A stretch of 7,606 bases of DNA from Deltaproteobacteria bacterium RIFOXYA12_FULL_61_11 (GCA_001799195.1 MGSU01000208.1:1-7606); one strand, 5' to 3'. Counted from the first letter of the stretch, positions 1 through 6,524 are shown. Notes: generated by a model not told the origin, from the sequence alone. Translations and numbers: made by a program.

Positions 1-446
1 GCATAGACTTCCCTATACGGCACGGCGACGAAACCCGTGCCACCGCGGCGAACCACGGTGTACGGAGAACGCAGGGCTTCGTCCTGCTCGGGGTGGGCGG
101 CGAGGTACGCTTCGAGTTCCTCGCGCGCGGCATCGGCGGGGTAGAAGGAGCAACCCGGCCTCCGGTCTGGCACGCCGGGGAAGAGCGAGGCATGGTTGGC
201 CTGGGGATCCCACGGTCCCTTGAACATGTCGTAGGCCAAGCGCTGCCAGGCGGGCCAGGAGGCTTTCTTGGAGATGAGTTCTGCCGCAGCTTCATCTTGT
301 TGCCGCCGGTAGATCACGTCGATCTCGGTGCAGGCCGCTACCAGATCGGGCAGGGCTTCGCGCAAGCAGGGTTCGAGCTGCTCGAAGTCGAAGGAGAGTT
401 CGGTCGGCCGGAAAGACTTCACGACCTCGGTTCCGGACCTTGGCAT
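1..446 (-). CDS. Probable M49-family (dipeptidyl-peptidase III-like) peptidase, N-terminal part; runs off the left edge
   Basis: A minus-strand frame is open from an ATG at 446 to the window edge (148 codons, no stop). The start is supported by an AGGAGG ribosome binding site at 453-458, six bases upstream. Features resembling the N-terminal region of bacterial M49 proteins, as I remember that family, are KGPWDPQ (residues 76-82), FYPAD (101-105) followed by a Glu-rich helix, SPYTVVRR (127-134) and VPYREVY (142-148). Family members are zinc metallopeptidases that remove dipeptides from peptide N-termini. Their zinc site (HExxGH) would lie beyond the window, so catalytic competence cannot be judged. 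No signal peptide is visible, which suggests a cytoplasmic protein. It follows the bactofilin gene by 45 bases in the same direction and may be the last gene of the par operon or have its own control. The assignment rests on motif recall only; a non-catalytic M49 relative is possible. Confidence 0.66.
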   Translation of the reverse strand, partial: MPRSGTEVVKSFRPTELSFDFEQLEPCLREALPDLVAACTEIDVIYRRQQDEAAAELISKKASWPAWQRLAYDMFKGPWDPQANHASLFPGVPDRRPGCSFYPADAAREELEAYLAAHPEQDEALRSPYTVVRRGGTGFVAVPYREVY

Positions 447-458
447 ACTATGCCTCCT
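442..458 (-). promoter_or_regulatory. Ribosome binding site and start-codon stem-loop of the M49-like gene
   Basis: The Shine-Dalgarno AGGAGG (453-458) overlaps a 13-base near-palindrome (442-454), GGCATA-G-TATGCC in the reading direction. In RNA, GGCAU can pair with AUGCC around a three-base loop. This would put the whole AUG start (444-446) and the last two G residues of the ribosome binding site inside a 5-bp stem. The pairing is seen directly. Any effect on translation is inference, since such a short stem is only marginally stable. Confidence 0.45.
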
Positions 459-491
459 CGCGCTCGGGTTGACGACGGCCCAGGTGGACCG

Positions 492-881
492 TCACGTTCT
501 CGGTTCGCCCGGTCCTCCCGGCAGTGAGGTCTGGCCGTCGCCCGACATCACGCAGGTGCCGTCGAACACCGCGCCTTCTTGGATGTGGATCGCGGGGGTG
601 TGGAGGTCCCCGACCATACAGCCCGGAGCGAGCAGTTCCACCCGTTTCTGGGCCTGGATCGAGCCGACGACTCGGCCTCGGATCGTGATCAGCCCGCAGT
701 GGATCTCGGCCTTGACCTCGGCTCCCTCTCCGATCAGCAGTCCGTCCTCGGTGAAGATCTCGCCGCTGAAACGACCGTCGATACGTACCGTGCCGCGATA
801 GTTGAGCTTGCCTTCGAACTCGGTGCCTTTGCCCAGAATGGTGGTCAATTCGTCGGGGTTGATCTGATTATTCTTGCCCAC
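492..881 (-). CDS. Bactofilin (polymer-forming cytoskeletal protein)
   Basis: A 129-residue protein of the bactofilin family (formerly DUF583), which folds as a right-handed beta-helix and polymerises into filaments without a nucleotide. The core runs from about residue 16 to 112. It shows the regular spacing of short beta-strands broken by glycines (LGKGTEFEGKL at 16-26, TVRIDGRFSGEI at 31-42, then repeated V/I-x-G turns). The short N-terminal tail (MGKNNQINPDELTT) and Gly/Pro-rich C-terminal tail (PGGPGEPRT) flank it, as is usual. There is no membrane segment. The start is GTG at 881, preceded by GAGG with six bases of spacing, and no other early start exists in frame. The gene lies 19 bases after parB in the same operon. 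In Myxococcus xanthus, bactofilins BacNOP scaffold the ParABS machinery near the cell poles. A similar ParA/ParB partner role is inferred here from gene order; cell-shape control is the main alternative. Confidence 0.9.
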   Translation of the reverse strand: MGKNNQINPDELTTILGKGTEFEGKLNYRGTVRIDGRFSGEIFTEDGLLIGEGAEVKAEIHCGLITIRGRVVGSIQAQKRVELLAPGCMVGDLHTPAIHIQEGAVFDGTCVMSGDGQTSLPGGPGEPRT

Positions 882-900
882 GCTCCGCCTCTTCGCGATG

Positions 901-1767
901 TCAAGCAGTTGGAGGAGTCGGGGCCAGCCGGCCGAGGATGCGTTGGAGGTCCGCCTCGTCGAGGTAATCGATGACGATGCGCCTGCGGCGTTCGTTGATG
1001 GCCACGCCGGTGCCCAAGTGATCCCCGAGGCTCCGTTCCAGGCTGAGATAGAATTCCTCCCTGGGTTTGGTCTTGGGTTCGGGCTTGGCCTTGGGCTCGG
1101 CTCCGGGCTCTTCGGCCTTGCGCCGCTTGACCAAGTCCTCGACCTGCCGTACCGAGAGACCCTGCTCGAGGATCTCCCGCGCCAGGACGAGCTGTTCCTC
1201 GGGGGTTGCCAGTGAGAGCAAGCTCCTGGCGTGGCCGGCGCTCAGGGATCCTCCGCGGACCATATCGCGGATCTCGGAGGGTAGGCGCAATAAGCGCAAG
1301 GTGTTGGCCAGGGTGCTGCGATCCTTGCCCAACCTCGTGGCTAGCGCTTCTTGGGTCTGGGAGAATTGCTCCATGAGGAGTTGGAAGGCTTCGGCCTCTT
1401 CCATAGGATTGAGGTCCTCGCGTTGGAGGTTCTCGATCAAGGAGATCTCCAGGGCTTCTTGGTCTTCGCTGTCCCGCACGATGACCGGCAACGTGGTCAG
1501 CTTGAGCTGCTGAGCGGCGCGCAGGCGGCGCTCACCGGCAAGGACCTCGTACCCGCGTTCGGTGCGGCGGACGATCAATGGTTGGAGCAGACCCTTCTCG
1601 CGGATCGAGGCGGCCAGTTCGTCGAGGTTCTCGAAGTCCTTCCGGGGTTGGCGTGGGTTGGGATACAGTTTCTCGATCGGGCAATGGAACATGCCCCCCA
1701 GATCCATGACGTCCGATGGCGGCAGCAGCGCCGACAAGCCTTTGCCCAATACATTCCTGGTGTTCAT
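901..1767 (-). CDS. parB: Chromosome partitioning protein ParB (Spo0J/Noc family)
   Basis: A full-length 288-residue ParB. It is a CTP-dependent clamp that loads at parS sites near the origin and spreads along DNA to form the partition complex. The N-terminus (RNVLGKGLSALLP, residues 4-16) is the conserved segment that stimulates ParA ATP hydrolysis. The ParB/sulfiredoxin-like domain follows, with PNPRQPRK (36-43), the arginine box GERRLRAA (78-85) and ENLQREDLNP (112-121). The parS-binding helix-turn-helix lies at about 140-163, followed by GHAR (178-181). A charged Pro/Lys/Glu linker (about 217-238) leads to the C-terminal dimerisation domain (about 239-283). The ATG overlaps the parA stop as ATGA, so the two are translationally coupled. 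All key motifs are present. I found no copy of the common parS palindrome (TGTTTCACGTGAAACA) in the window. Confidence 0.97.
   Translation of the reverse strand: MNTRNVLGKGLSALLPPSDVMDLGGMFHCPIEKLYPNPRQPRKDFENLDELAASIREKGLLQPLIVRRTERGYEVLAGERRLRAAQQLKLTTLPVIVRDSEDQEALEISLIENLQREDLNPMEEAEAFQLLMEQFSQTQEALATRLGKDRSTLANTLRLLRLPSEIRDMVRGGSLSAGHARSLLSLATPEEQLVLAREILEQGLSVRQVEDLVKRRKAEEPGAEPKAKPEPKTKPREEFYLSLERSLGDHLGTGVAINERRRRIVIDYLDEADLQRILGRLAPTPPTA
1061..1110 (-). repeat. Low-complexity Pro/Lys/Glu linker of ParB
   Basis: This coding stretch is built from alternating Pro, Lys, Glu and Ala codons and reads EPGAEPKAKPEPKTKP (residues 220-235). On the plus strand it appears as repeated ttggg/cttgg/gctcgg units. 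It is the flexible linker between the DNA-binding and dimerisation domains of ParB. Such linkers vary freely in sequence and length between species, so this probably reflects replication slippage with little constraint. Confidence 0.6.
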
Positions 1768-2537
1768 GTCATCCCCGCGTTACGCTCAATCAATTCTTTG
1801 GCCAGGGCGAAGTAGTTCAGACAACCCTTCGAGGCGATGTCGTACAGGAGTACCGGTTTGCCGAAGCTGGGGGCCTCGCTCAAGCGGACGTTCCGGGCAA
1901 TCACCGTCTCGAAGACCTGCTCCTTCATCGTGCTCCTGATATCATTGGCGACTTGATGAGTCAACTTGTTGCGAGCATCGTACATGGTCAGGAGAATGCC
2001 CTCGAGGCACAGGGCCGGGTTCACCCGACTCTTGATGAGTTCGATGGTCTGGAGCAACTGGGCCAACCCCTCCATGGCGTAGAACTCGCACTGCAACGGT
2101 ACCAGGACGCTGTCGGCCGCCGACAGAGCATTGATGGTCAGCATGCCCAGGGCCGGTGGACAATCGAGGACCACGAAGCGGTACCGTTCCACCAGAGGGG
2201 CGAGCGCACGACGCAAAGCCAGCTCGCGGTGTTCCCTGCCGAGCAGCTCCACCTCGGCGCCGATGAGGTGGTGATCGGCCGGTACCACGTCCAGGAAAGC
2301 CAGCTCGGTCTTCACGAGGGCCTGTTCGGCGGGTACGTCCTCGAGCATGATCTCATAGGTGGTATAGCGCAGTCCGGCTTTGTCGATACCAAAGCCGCTG
2401 GTCGCGTTGGCCTGGGAATCGACGTCGATGAGGAGGGTACGGCGCTCGGCCACGGCCAGCGAGGCAGCCAGATTGACCGCGGTGGTGGTCTTGCCGACCC
2501 CTCCTTTCTGGTTGGCGATGGCAATGACCTTGCCCAT
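1764..2537 (-). CDS. parA: Chromosome partitioning ATPase ParA (Soj)
   Basis: A 257-residue P-loop ATPase of the ParA/MinD superfamily that binds the nucleoid as an ATP dimer and moves ParB-parS complexes. It has the deviant Walker A motif KGGVGKTT (residues 11-18, with the signature lysine at 11), Walker A' LLIDVDSQAN (35-44), Walker B FVVLDCPP (121-128) and the late conserved block NVRLSEAPSFGKP (216-228). The short N-terminus, without a DNA-binding domain, marks it as the small chromosomal type, unlike large plasmid ParA proteins. The ATG at 2537 has GGAG seven bases upstream. A strong promoter lies just before the gene, and the stop overlaps the parB start by 4 bases. The neighbours (bat genes upstream, bactofilin downstream) differ from the common gidA/gidB setting of parAB. 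Chromosomal origin is inferred from sequence type and context. Confidence 0.97.
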   Translation of the reverse strand: MGKVIAIANQKGGVGKTTTAVNLAASLAVAERRTLLIDVDSQANATSGFGIDKAGLRYTTYEIMLEDVPAEQALVKTELAFLDVVPADHHLIGAEVELLGREHRELALRRALAPLVERYRFVVLDCPPALGMLTINALSAADSVLVPLQCEFYAMEGLAQLLQTIELIKSRVNPALCLEGILLTMYDARNKLTHQVANDIRSTMKEQVFETVIARNVRLSEAPSFGKPVLLYDIASKGCLNYFALAKELIERNAGMT

Positions 2538-2565
2538 GCCGCGTCTCCGAACTCACCGACTTCCG

Positions 2566-2581
2566 CGCCCGCCGCCGGGCG
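2566..2581 (-). promoter_or_regulatory. GC-rich hairpin at the predicted 5' end of the parA transcript
   Basis: A perfect 6-bp inverted repeat (CGCCCG with CGGGCG, 2566-2571 and 2576-2581) encloses a four-base loop. The predicted start of transcription is near 2582, so the RNA would begin with this stem-loop, followed by about 28 bases to the parA ATG. There is no run of T residues after it in the reading direction, which argues against a terminator for the upstream bat genes. A 5'-terminal hairpin can protect mRNA from pyrophosphohydrolase and RNase E attack, but that role is inference here. Confidence 0.45.
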
Positions 2582-2588
2582 AGCGCAG

Positions 2589-2617
2589 ATGATAGGCTTC
2601 GGGAAGGGTGATGTCAA
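2589..2617 (-). promoter_or_regulatory. Sigma-70-type promoter of the parA-parB-bactofilin operon
   Basis: Reading on the minus strand, a perfect -35 hexamer TTGACA (2612-2617) is followed after exactly 17 bases by TATCAT (2589-2594), five of six matches to TATAAT. Transcription would start near 2582, about 45 bases before the parA ATG. The -35 box includes the TGA stop (2614-2616) of the preceding thioredoxin-fusion gene, so the promoter straddles the end of that gene. It is the best promoter match I noticed in the window and is in the right place to drive a separate par transcript. Activity has not been shown. Confidence 0.72.
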
Positions 2618-4029
2618 TTGCTCTCAGTGCCTTGCGACAGTAAGCCGACAGGTGGTTTGCCACCTGCGCTGCTCTCGAACGAGGAGACCCAGGCATACCA
2701 TCTCTTGCGAGTCTCCTCCCCTGGGCGGACTCCGGCATAGAGAATATTCTCGACCGTGGCATAGAAGTCTTTGAGGTCGCGCCGGGGCAACAAGGGATGC
2801 GTCGCCGTGGCCAGGCCCGCCTCGAGTTCCTCGAGGTTCCGCGGTCCATGCTCCAGCTCCGCCAGCACGGCCACGGTCCTCGCAACGCGGAGACGCAATC
2901 CGGACCACCACGCGGCTTCGTCGTGCTCCCATCCCTCGGACCGATAGGCAAGGGGAGGGATAGAAGGCTGCTCATACTGCCGTTCCGGCACGGTCCGAGT
3001 CCCCGGTGTCTCGACTGCGGCTCTCCCGCGTTTCCGCCAACGCCGTCCGAGAACCCAGACCAGGAGGATCCCGAGGAGCCCCACACCCAACCAGATCACC
3101 GGCGAGCGGCCGACCTCCACGACGAGGTCGGGGTGGGTCGAGGTCAAGAGCTCTCCTTGGTCGATCCGGTAATCGCAAGCCAGTTCGCGGAGGTTCAGGG
3201 GACCCAGGACCCGGGGTACCAGGGTGAGGTGGTGGACGACCTTGCGACCGATGACGCCGTCGCGTTTGAAGACATAGTCGAGTTGCTCGTGGTCCAGGAG
3301 CTCGAGGCCGGGATCGAACCGGTAGCGGGGCTTTTCGGCGGAGACCCTCGCATGGTCCCCGAGCACGACCAGTTCTATGGGGAAGACAAAGGGGCGGTCG
3401 AGGACCACCGAACGGTTGACCAGGGGCACCTCGAGGGAAACCTTGATGTAGTCGGGCTTCGAGTCTTCGCCGCCGCGCTCTTTGGCGAGGGCCTCGAGGA
3501 GCTCCCCGGCAGTGGCCGAGAGCCAGTCCCGGCCTCCGGTCACCATGCCGCGGACGAAACCGGCACCGTCGAGGAGCAAGGTGTGCGGGATACCGCTGAC
3601 GCCGAAGAGACGCTGCAACCGGCCGTCGCGATCGAGGAGGATCTCGAGCGGAGGCCCCAGGCTCTCGACGAAGGTCCTCAACGAGGGCCCATCCTCCTCG
3701 GAAGTTACGGCCAGGACTGCTGTTCCTCCGGCGTTCTTCGCCGCCAACTCCCGAAGTACCGGCAGTTCGCTGCGGCAGGCCCCGCACCAGGTCGCCCAGA
3801 ACGTGATCAGCGCGGGCTTTCCGCGAAGCGTGGCCGAATCGAAGGGCTTCCCTCCGAGTTCGGCGAGGGGTACGTCGAAGGGGAAGGCCACCGGTTCACG
3901 AAGCTCTTGAACGCCGAACGCCTTGAAGAGGATCGAGAGTTCTTCGGCGGGAGCCCCGGGGGGGAGCAAGCCCAGGATGAGCGCGAGGAGGACCCCCGCT
4001 CCGGCGGGACGACCGAGGCAGGACCTCAC
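2614..4029 (-). CDS. Membrane-anchored TlpA/thioredoxin-like protein fused to a BatD-like region, last gene of the bat operon
   Basis: With a GTG start at 4029 the protein has 471 residues. That start makes a GTGA overlap with the batE stop and puts a typical signal peptide first (residues 1-28, ending APA). A TTG ten codons upstream is possible but lies inside batE, lacks a well-spaced ribosome binding site and spoils the signal peptide. Residues about 49-182 form a TlpA/AhpC-TSA-type thioredoxin domain with the redox site WCGAC (81-85, cysteines 82 and 85) and the cis-proline motif GIPHT (146-150). Residues about 192-306 look like a beta-sandwich similar to BatD repeats. A membrane helix (about 311-328) ends in a basic stop-transfer (GRRWRKRGR). 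A cytoplasmic alpha-helical domain (about 369-455) recalls the tails of BatD or DUF4381 proteins. It probably catalyses thiol-disulfide exchange in the periplasm as part of the Bat complex. The thioredoxin call is firm; the BatD-like call is inference. Confidence 0.82.
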   Translation of the reverse strand: MRSCLGRPAGAGVLLALILGLLPPGAPAEELSILFKAFGVQELREPVAFPFDVPLAELGGKPFDSATLRGKPALITFWATWCGACRSELPVLRELAAKNAGGTAVLAVTSEEDGPSLRTFVESLGPPLEILLDRDGRLQRLFGVSGIPHTLLLDGAGFVRGMVTGGRDWLSATAGELLEALAKERGGEDSKPDYIKVSLEVPLVNRSVVLDRPFVFPIELVVLGDHARVSAEKPRYRFDPGLELLDHEQLDYVFKRDGVIGRKVVHHLTLVPRVLGPLNLRELACDYRIDQGELLTSTHPDLVVEVGRSPVIWLGVGLLGILLVWVLGRRWRKRGRAAVETPGTRTVPERQYEQPSIPPLAYRSEGWEHDEAAWWSGLRLRVARTVAVLAELEHGPRNLEELEAGLATATHPLLPRRDLKDFYATVENILYAGVRPGEETRKRWYAWVSSFESSAGGKPPVGLLSQGTESN

Positions 4030-4763
4030 AGCAGTTCCACGAAGGTGCGGTCGACCCAACCCTTCTTGCCGTCGGGGAGGACGATCTTATACCAACCCTC
4101 GGCTTCGGCCTCGACCTCGACCTCGGCAGCCTCGTGCAAGTTGAACAAGACGGCCCCTCCTTTGCCGGAACGGACCTGGACCTCCTCATGGATCACCACG
4201 GCCCGCTGCTCGAAGCGTTCGGTGAAGGCCTTGATCGCGCTGCTCCCGGCGAAACAGAGGGTGAGTGCCAATACCCCGTGGAAAACCCAGCGCAGGAGTT
4301 CTCCGTCCCATCTGCGCCGCAGGACCCAGAGGGCCCAGAACACGGCATTGAATACCAGGGTCAATGCGAGCAATTCGTTCAGGCTGAGCCCATGGTACCA
4401 GAAGGCCAAGACCCTCAAGGCTTGGCCCGTCTCGCTCGGTTCGAGCCGGTCCCGGGCAAGCTCTTTGACGAAGCGGATATTGGCCTGGAGGTCCTCGTCG
4501 CGCGGAGCCAGGAGCTCGGCACGGCGGTAAGAGGCCAGGGCCCTGCCGAGTTTCCCGAGCCGATACAAAGTATTACCGAGGTTGTAATGCAAGGCGGGGC
4601 TGTTCAGGCCACTGGCCCGCAGCTCCTCGTAGGAAGCCAGGGCCTCGGCGTAGCGTTGTTCGGCGTATTGGGCATTGGCCTTGAAAAAGGCTGTCGTCTG
4701 GGCGCTGCTCGAGGCGAGCCAGCAACCCAGCCCGACGATAGCACCGGCAATCCACCGCTTCAC
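4026..4763 (-). CDS. batE: BatE-like protein: TPR repeats, two membrane helices and an SH3-like domain
   Basis: A 245-residue envelope protein. A signal sequence (about 1-21) is followed by TPR repeats (about 25-95, with LNSPALHYNLGNTLYRLGK as the clearest, 53-71). Two membrane helices (about 129-148 and 157-176) are joined by a short basic loop. A bacterial SH3-like domain closes the protein (about 187-243), with the typical GWYKIVLPDGKKGWV near its end. This order is typical of BatE, whose TPRs are thought to mediate contacts in the Bat complex. The start is GTG at 4763, overlapping the batD stop as GTGA, with GAGGTG five bases upstream. Inside the SH3 domain, residues 211-222 are a run of alternating Glu and Ala/Val. 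The batE name rests on domain order and operon position. The biochemical role of BatE is not settled in any organism. Confidence 0.85.
   Translation of the reverse strand: MKRWIAGAIVGLGCWLASSSAQTTAFFKANAQYAEQRYAEALASYEELRASGLNSPALHYNLGNTLYRLGKLGRALASYRRAELLAPRDEDLQANIRFVKELARDRLEPSETGQALRVLAFWYHGLSLNELLALTLVFNAVFWALWVLRRRWDGELLRWVFHGVLALTLCFAGSSAIKAFTERFEQRAVVIHEEVQVRSGKGGAVLFNLHEAAEVEVEAEAEGWYKIVLPDGKKGWVDRTFVELL
4098..4133 (-). repeat. Short hexamer-like repeat inside batE (Glu-Ala/Val run)
   Basis: Twelve codons alternate GAG/GAA (Glu) with GCC/GCT (Ala) or GTC (Val) and encode EAAEVEVEAEAE in the SH3-like domain. On the plus strand this appears as imperfect copies of a six-base unit such as cctcga and cggcct. 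It replaces a normally more varied strand-and-turn of the SH3 fold, so the frame and fold are probably kept. Slippage at this site could change the length by multiples of two residues. Confidence 0.5.
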
Positions 4764-6514
4764 GCCAACACCTCGTCAACCTCGGCTAAAAAGGTTTCGA
4801 AGACCCGGGCAAGCTCGCTCCGTTCCAGGGGCAGCCGGGCGGCACCGCTGAACTCCATGCGGACCAGGGCCTCGAGCAGTTCGAGGAAACGCTCGGTGTT
4901 TCCCCGGTCCTGGGCCGAGGCCCGTAAGCGGTCTGCCAAGTCCTCGGGGGTGAGCGAGCCGCCGGGGAGGCCCAGCTTGTCGCCGAAATAGACCTGGACG
5001 GTACGGACGAGTTGTCTGGCGAAGGCAGGGTCCTCGCTCTGGTGCTGGAGGTGTTTTTTCAAGGTCCTCTGGAAGTGTTTGAAGGCGTAGCGGCTGCGGT
5101 GCTGTTGCTGGTTCAGGAGCCGGTCTTTGTCGCGTCTGCGTAGCAGCTCGAACCCCGCGAACCCGAGCATCGGCAGGAACAAGAAGAGGTAGGTCCAGGC
5201 GCTGGTCAGGAGGTCGGGGCTCGGCGCGAAGTGCTCCACCTCACCGTGGATATCCAGGATGTCCTTGCCCAGAACCTTGACCCGTTCTTTCCCGACCACC
5301 AGGTTGGTGGCCTCGACCGCGTTGAGGTGCTCGCTCTCGGCTGCTGCCAGGACCTCGAGGCGGTGCTCGGGGGTGGCCAGGTGTTCGTAACGCCCGGTAC
5401 GCGGATTGAACTGGTTCAGTACCACGGCCGGCAGGGTGAAGCTACCGGGCGCGAGGGGGACGAGGGCCTTCTTGAGGATCTTCACCATGTACAACCCGTC
5501 CGGACCGGGCTTGACCTCGAGGCTCGGCTTGTCGTCGTAAGGCTTGAAGTGTTCGAGCGAGGAAATAGAAAACCCGTTGAAATCTCTCAAGTTTCCATAG
5601 CCTTTGAGGGTGCAGGTGAGGGTCAGGGACTCGCCGACCCTCGCCTGTTGTTTCGAGATGGTGGTGTCTGCGTTGAACACCCCGACCAGGCCGGAGAATC
5701 CTTCCGGTCTGCCCTCCTCGGGCAAGGGCTTGACGTTCAGTTCGATCGGTTGGCTGCGCAGCACCTTCGCCTGGGTCCTGCCGCCGAAGATTGGGTCATC
5801 GAAGAGATTGGAGAAAGGTGTGCGCTGCCGTCCCTTGACGCGCACCTGCAACTTGAGCGCGTAGGGGGGGATGGTCTGCAGGCCGGGGCGCATCGGGAAG
5901 AGCGCCTCGCTGAACTCGTAGACCTTGTATTCCTGACCTTCGTGCATCCTCGAATACTCGTGTTCCTTGACCAGGGGTTCGGCCACGAAGCCTTCGAGGG
6001 TCGGTTTCTCCAAGCTGGCGTCGCTGACCGAGACGCGACGGTAGAACGAGAAGGTCAAGATGACCTGTTGACCGACATAGGGCGAGGTGGTGTCGACCGT
6101 CGCGTTGACGAACAACGGATTGCCCGCGGACTGCACGCTTTCGGAGGCCCGCGGTCTTCCCACGTGCAGTCCAACACTGTTGCTGCGATAGCGTCGATCG
6201 CCCGAGGAGAGCTCCACGGGGCCGAGGACGAAATTACCCTCGCGCAGGGGCGAGAGGACATAGGTGAAGGTGGTCGCCACCGAGACCGAACCGTTGACGA
6301 TCTGCATTTGCGAGGAGGTGCCCTGGTAGGTGATCTCGAAGGAGGCATTTTCGGGCAAGACCGGAGGAGAAGGATTGCGGACACCCTCGACGCTGATGGT
6401 CAGCACGACCTGGTCTTCGAGGGTGCAGTATTGATGATCGAGCTCGGCGGTGACGCGCACCTCGGCCGAGGCGGCGAGGGCGTGGAACATGGCCAGGAAG
6501 AGGAGCGCTCTCAT
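4760..6514 (-). CDS. batD: BatD (oxygen-tolerance family) membrane-anchored protein
   Basis: A 584-residue protein with a signal peptide (1-17, ending ASA). A long periplasmic region of about 410 residues follows, made of beta-sandwich repeats. Repeated phrases such as VTAELDHQYCTLEDQVVLTI (21-40), VDTTSPYVGQQVILTFSF (140-157) and TTISKQQARVGESLTLTCTL (284-303) each open a repeat in BatD fashion. A membrane helix lies at about 437-457, followed by the basic LLRRRDKDR, and a cytoplasmic helical tail of about 125 residues ends the protein. BatD is the large envelope component encoded in bat operons of Bacteroides, Leptospira and many Gram-negative bacteria. In Bacteroides fragilis the locus was linked to aerotolerance, whereas work in Leptospira did not support an oxidative-stress role. 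The ATG at 6514 has GAGG eight bases upstream, overlapping the batC stop. The gene follows batC by 10 bases and overlaps batE by 4. Confidence 0.93.
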   Translation of the reverse strand: MRALLFLAMFHALAASAEVRVTAELDHQYCTLEDQVVLTISVEGVRNPSPPVLPENASFEITYQGTSSQMQIVNGSVSVATTFTYVLSPLREGNFVLGPVELSSGDRRYRSNSVGLHVGRPRASESVQSAGNPLFVNATVDTTSPYVGQQVILTFSFYRRVSVSDASLEKPTLEGFVAEPLVKEHEYSRMHEGQEYKVYEFSEALFPMRPGLQTIPPYALKLQVRVKGRQRTPFSNLFDDPIFGGRTQAKVLRSQPIELNVKPLPEEGRPEGFSGLVGVFNADTTISKQQARVGESLTLTCTLKGYGNLRDFNGFSISSLEHFKPYDDKPSLEVKPGPDGLYMVKILKKALVPLAPGSFTLPAVVLNQFNPRTGRYEHLATPEHRLEVLAAAESEHLNAVEATNLVVGKERVKVLGKDILDIHGEVEHFAPSPDLLTSAWTYLFLFLPMLGFAGFELLRRRDKDRLLNQQQHRSRYAFKHFQRTLKKHLQHQSEDPAFARQLVRTVQVYFGDKLGLPGGSLTPEDLADRLRASAQDRGNTERFLELLEALVRMEFSGAARLPLERSELARVFETFLAEVDEVLA

Positions 6515-6524
6515 CCGCGAGGCC

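Noticed and set aside
13-213. A 66-codon minus-strand frame at the left edge.
   Set aside because: It overlaps the M49-like frame, which is open for its full visible length, has a strong ribosome binding site and recognisable family features; this frame is Arg/Pro-rich with none.
447-491. Possible terminator between the bactofilin and M49-like genes (GGTCC and GGGCC arms).
   Set aside because: The stem is only five pairs with a G-T wobble, and no T run follows it in the reading direction.
876-904. A second TTGACA on the minus strand at the end of parB (899-904), also containing the stop codon.
   Set aside because: At 17 bases downstream the sequence is GTGGGC, with no -10 box. It looks like a chance product of the stop-codon context, and the bactofilin gene is close enough to be co-transcribed.
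2538-2613. Possible parS site in the gap before parA.
   Set aside because: No 16-base match or near match to TGTTTCACGTGAAACA is present there, and I saw none elsewhere in the window.
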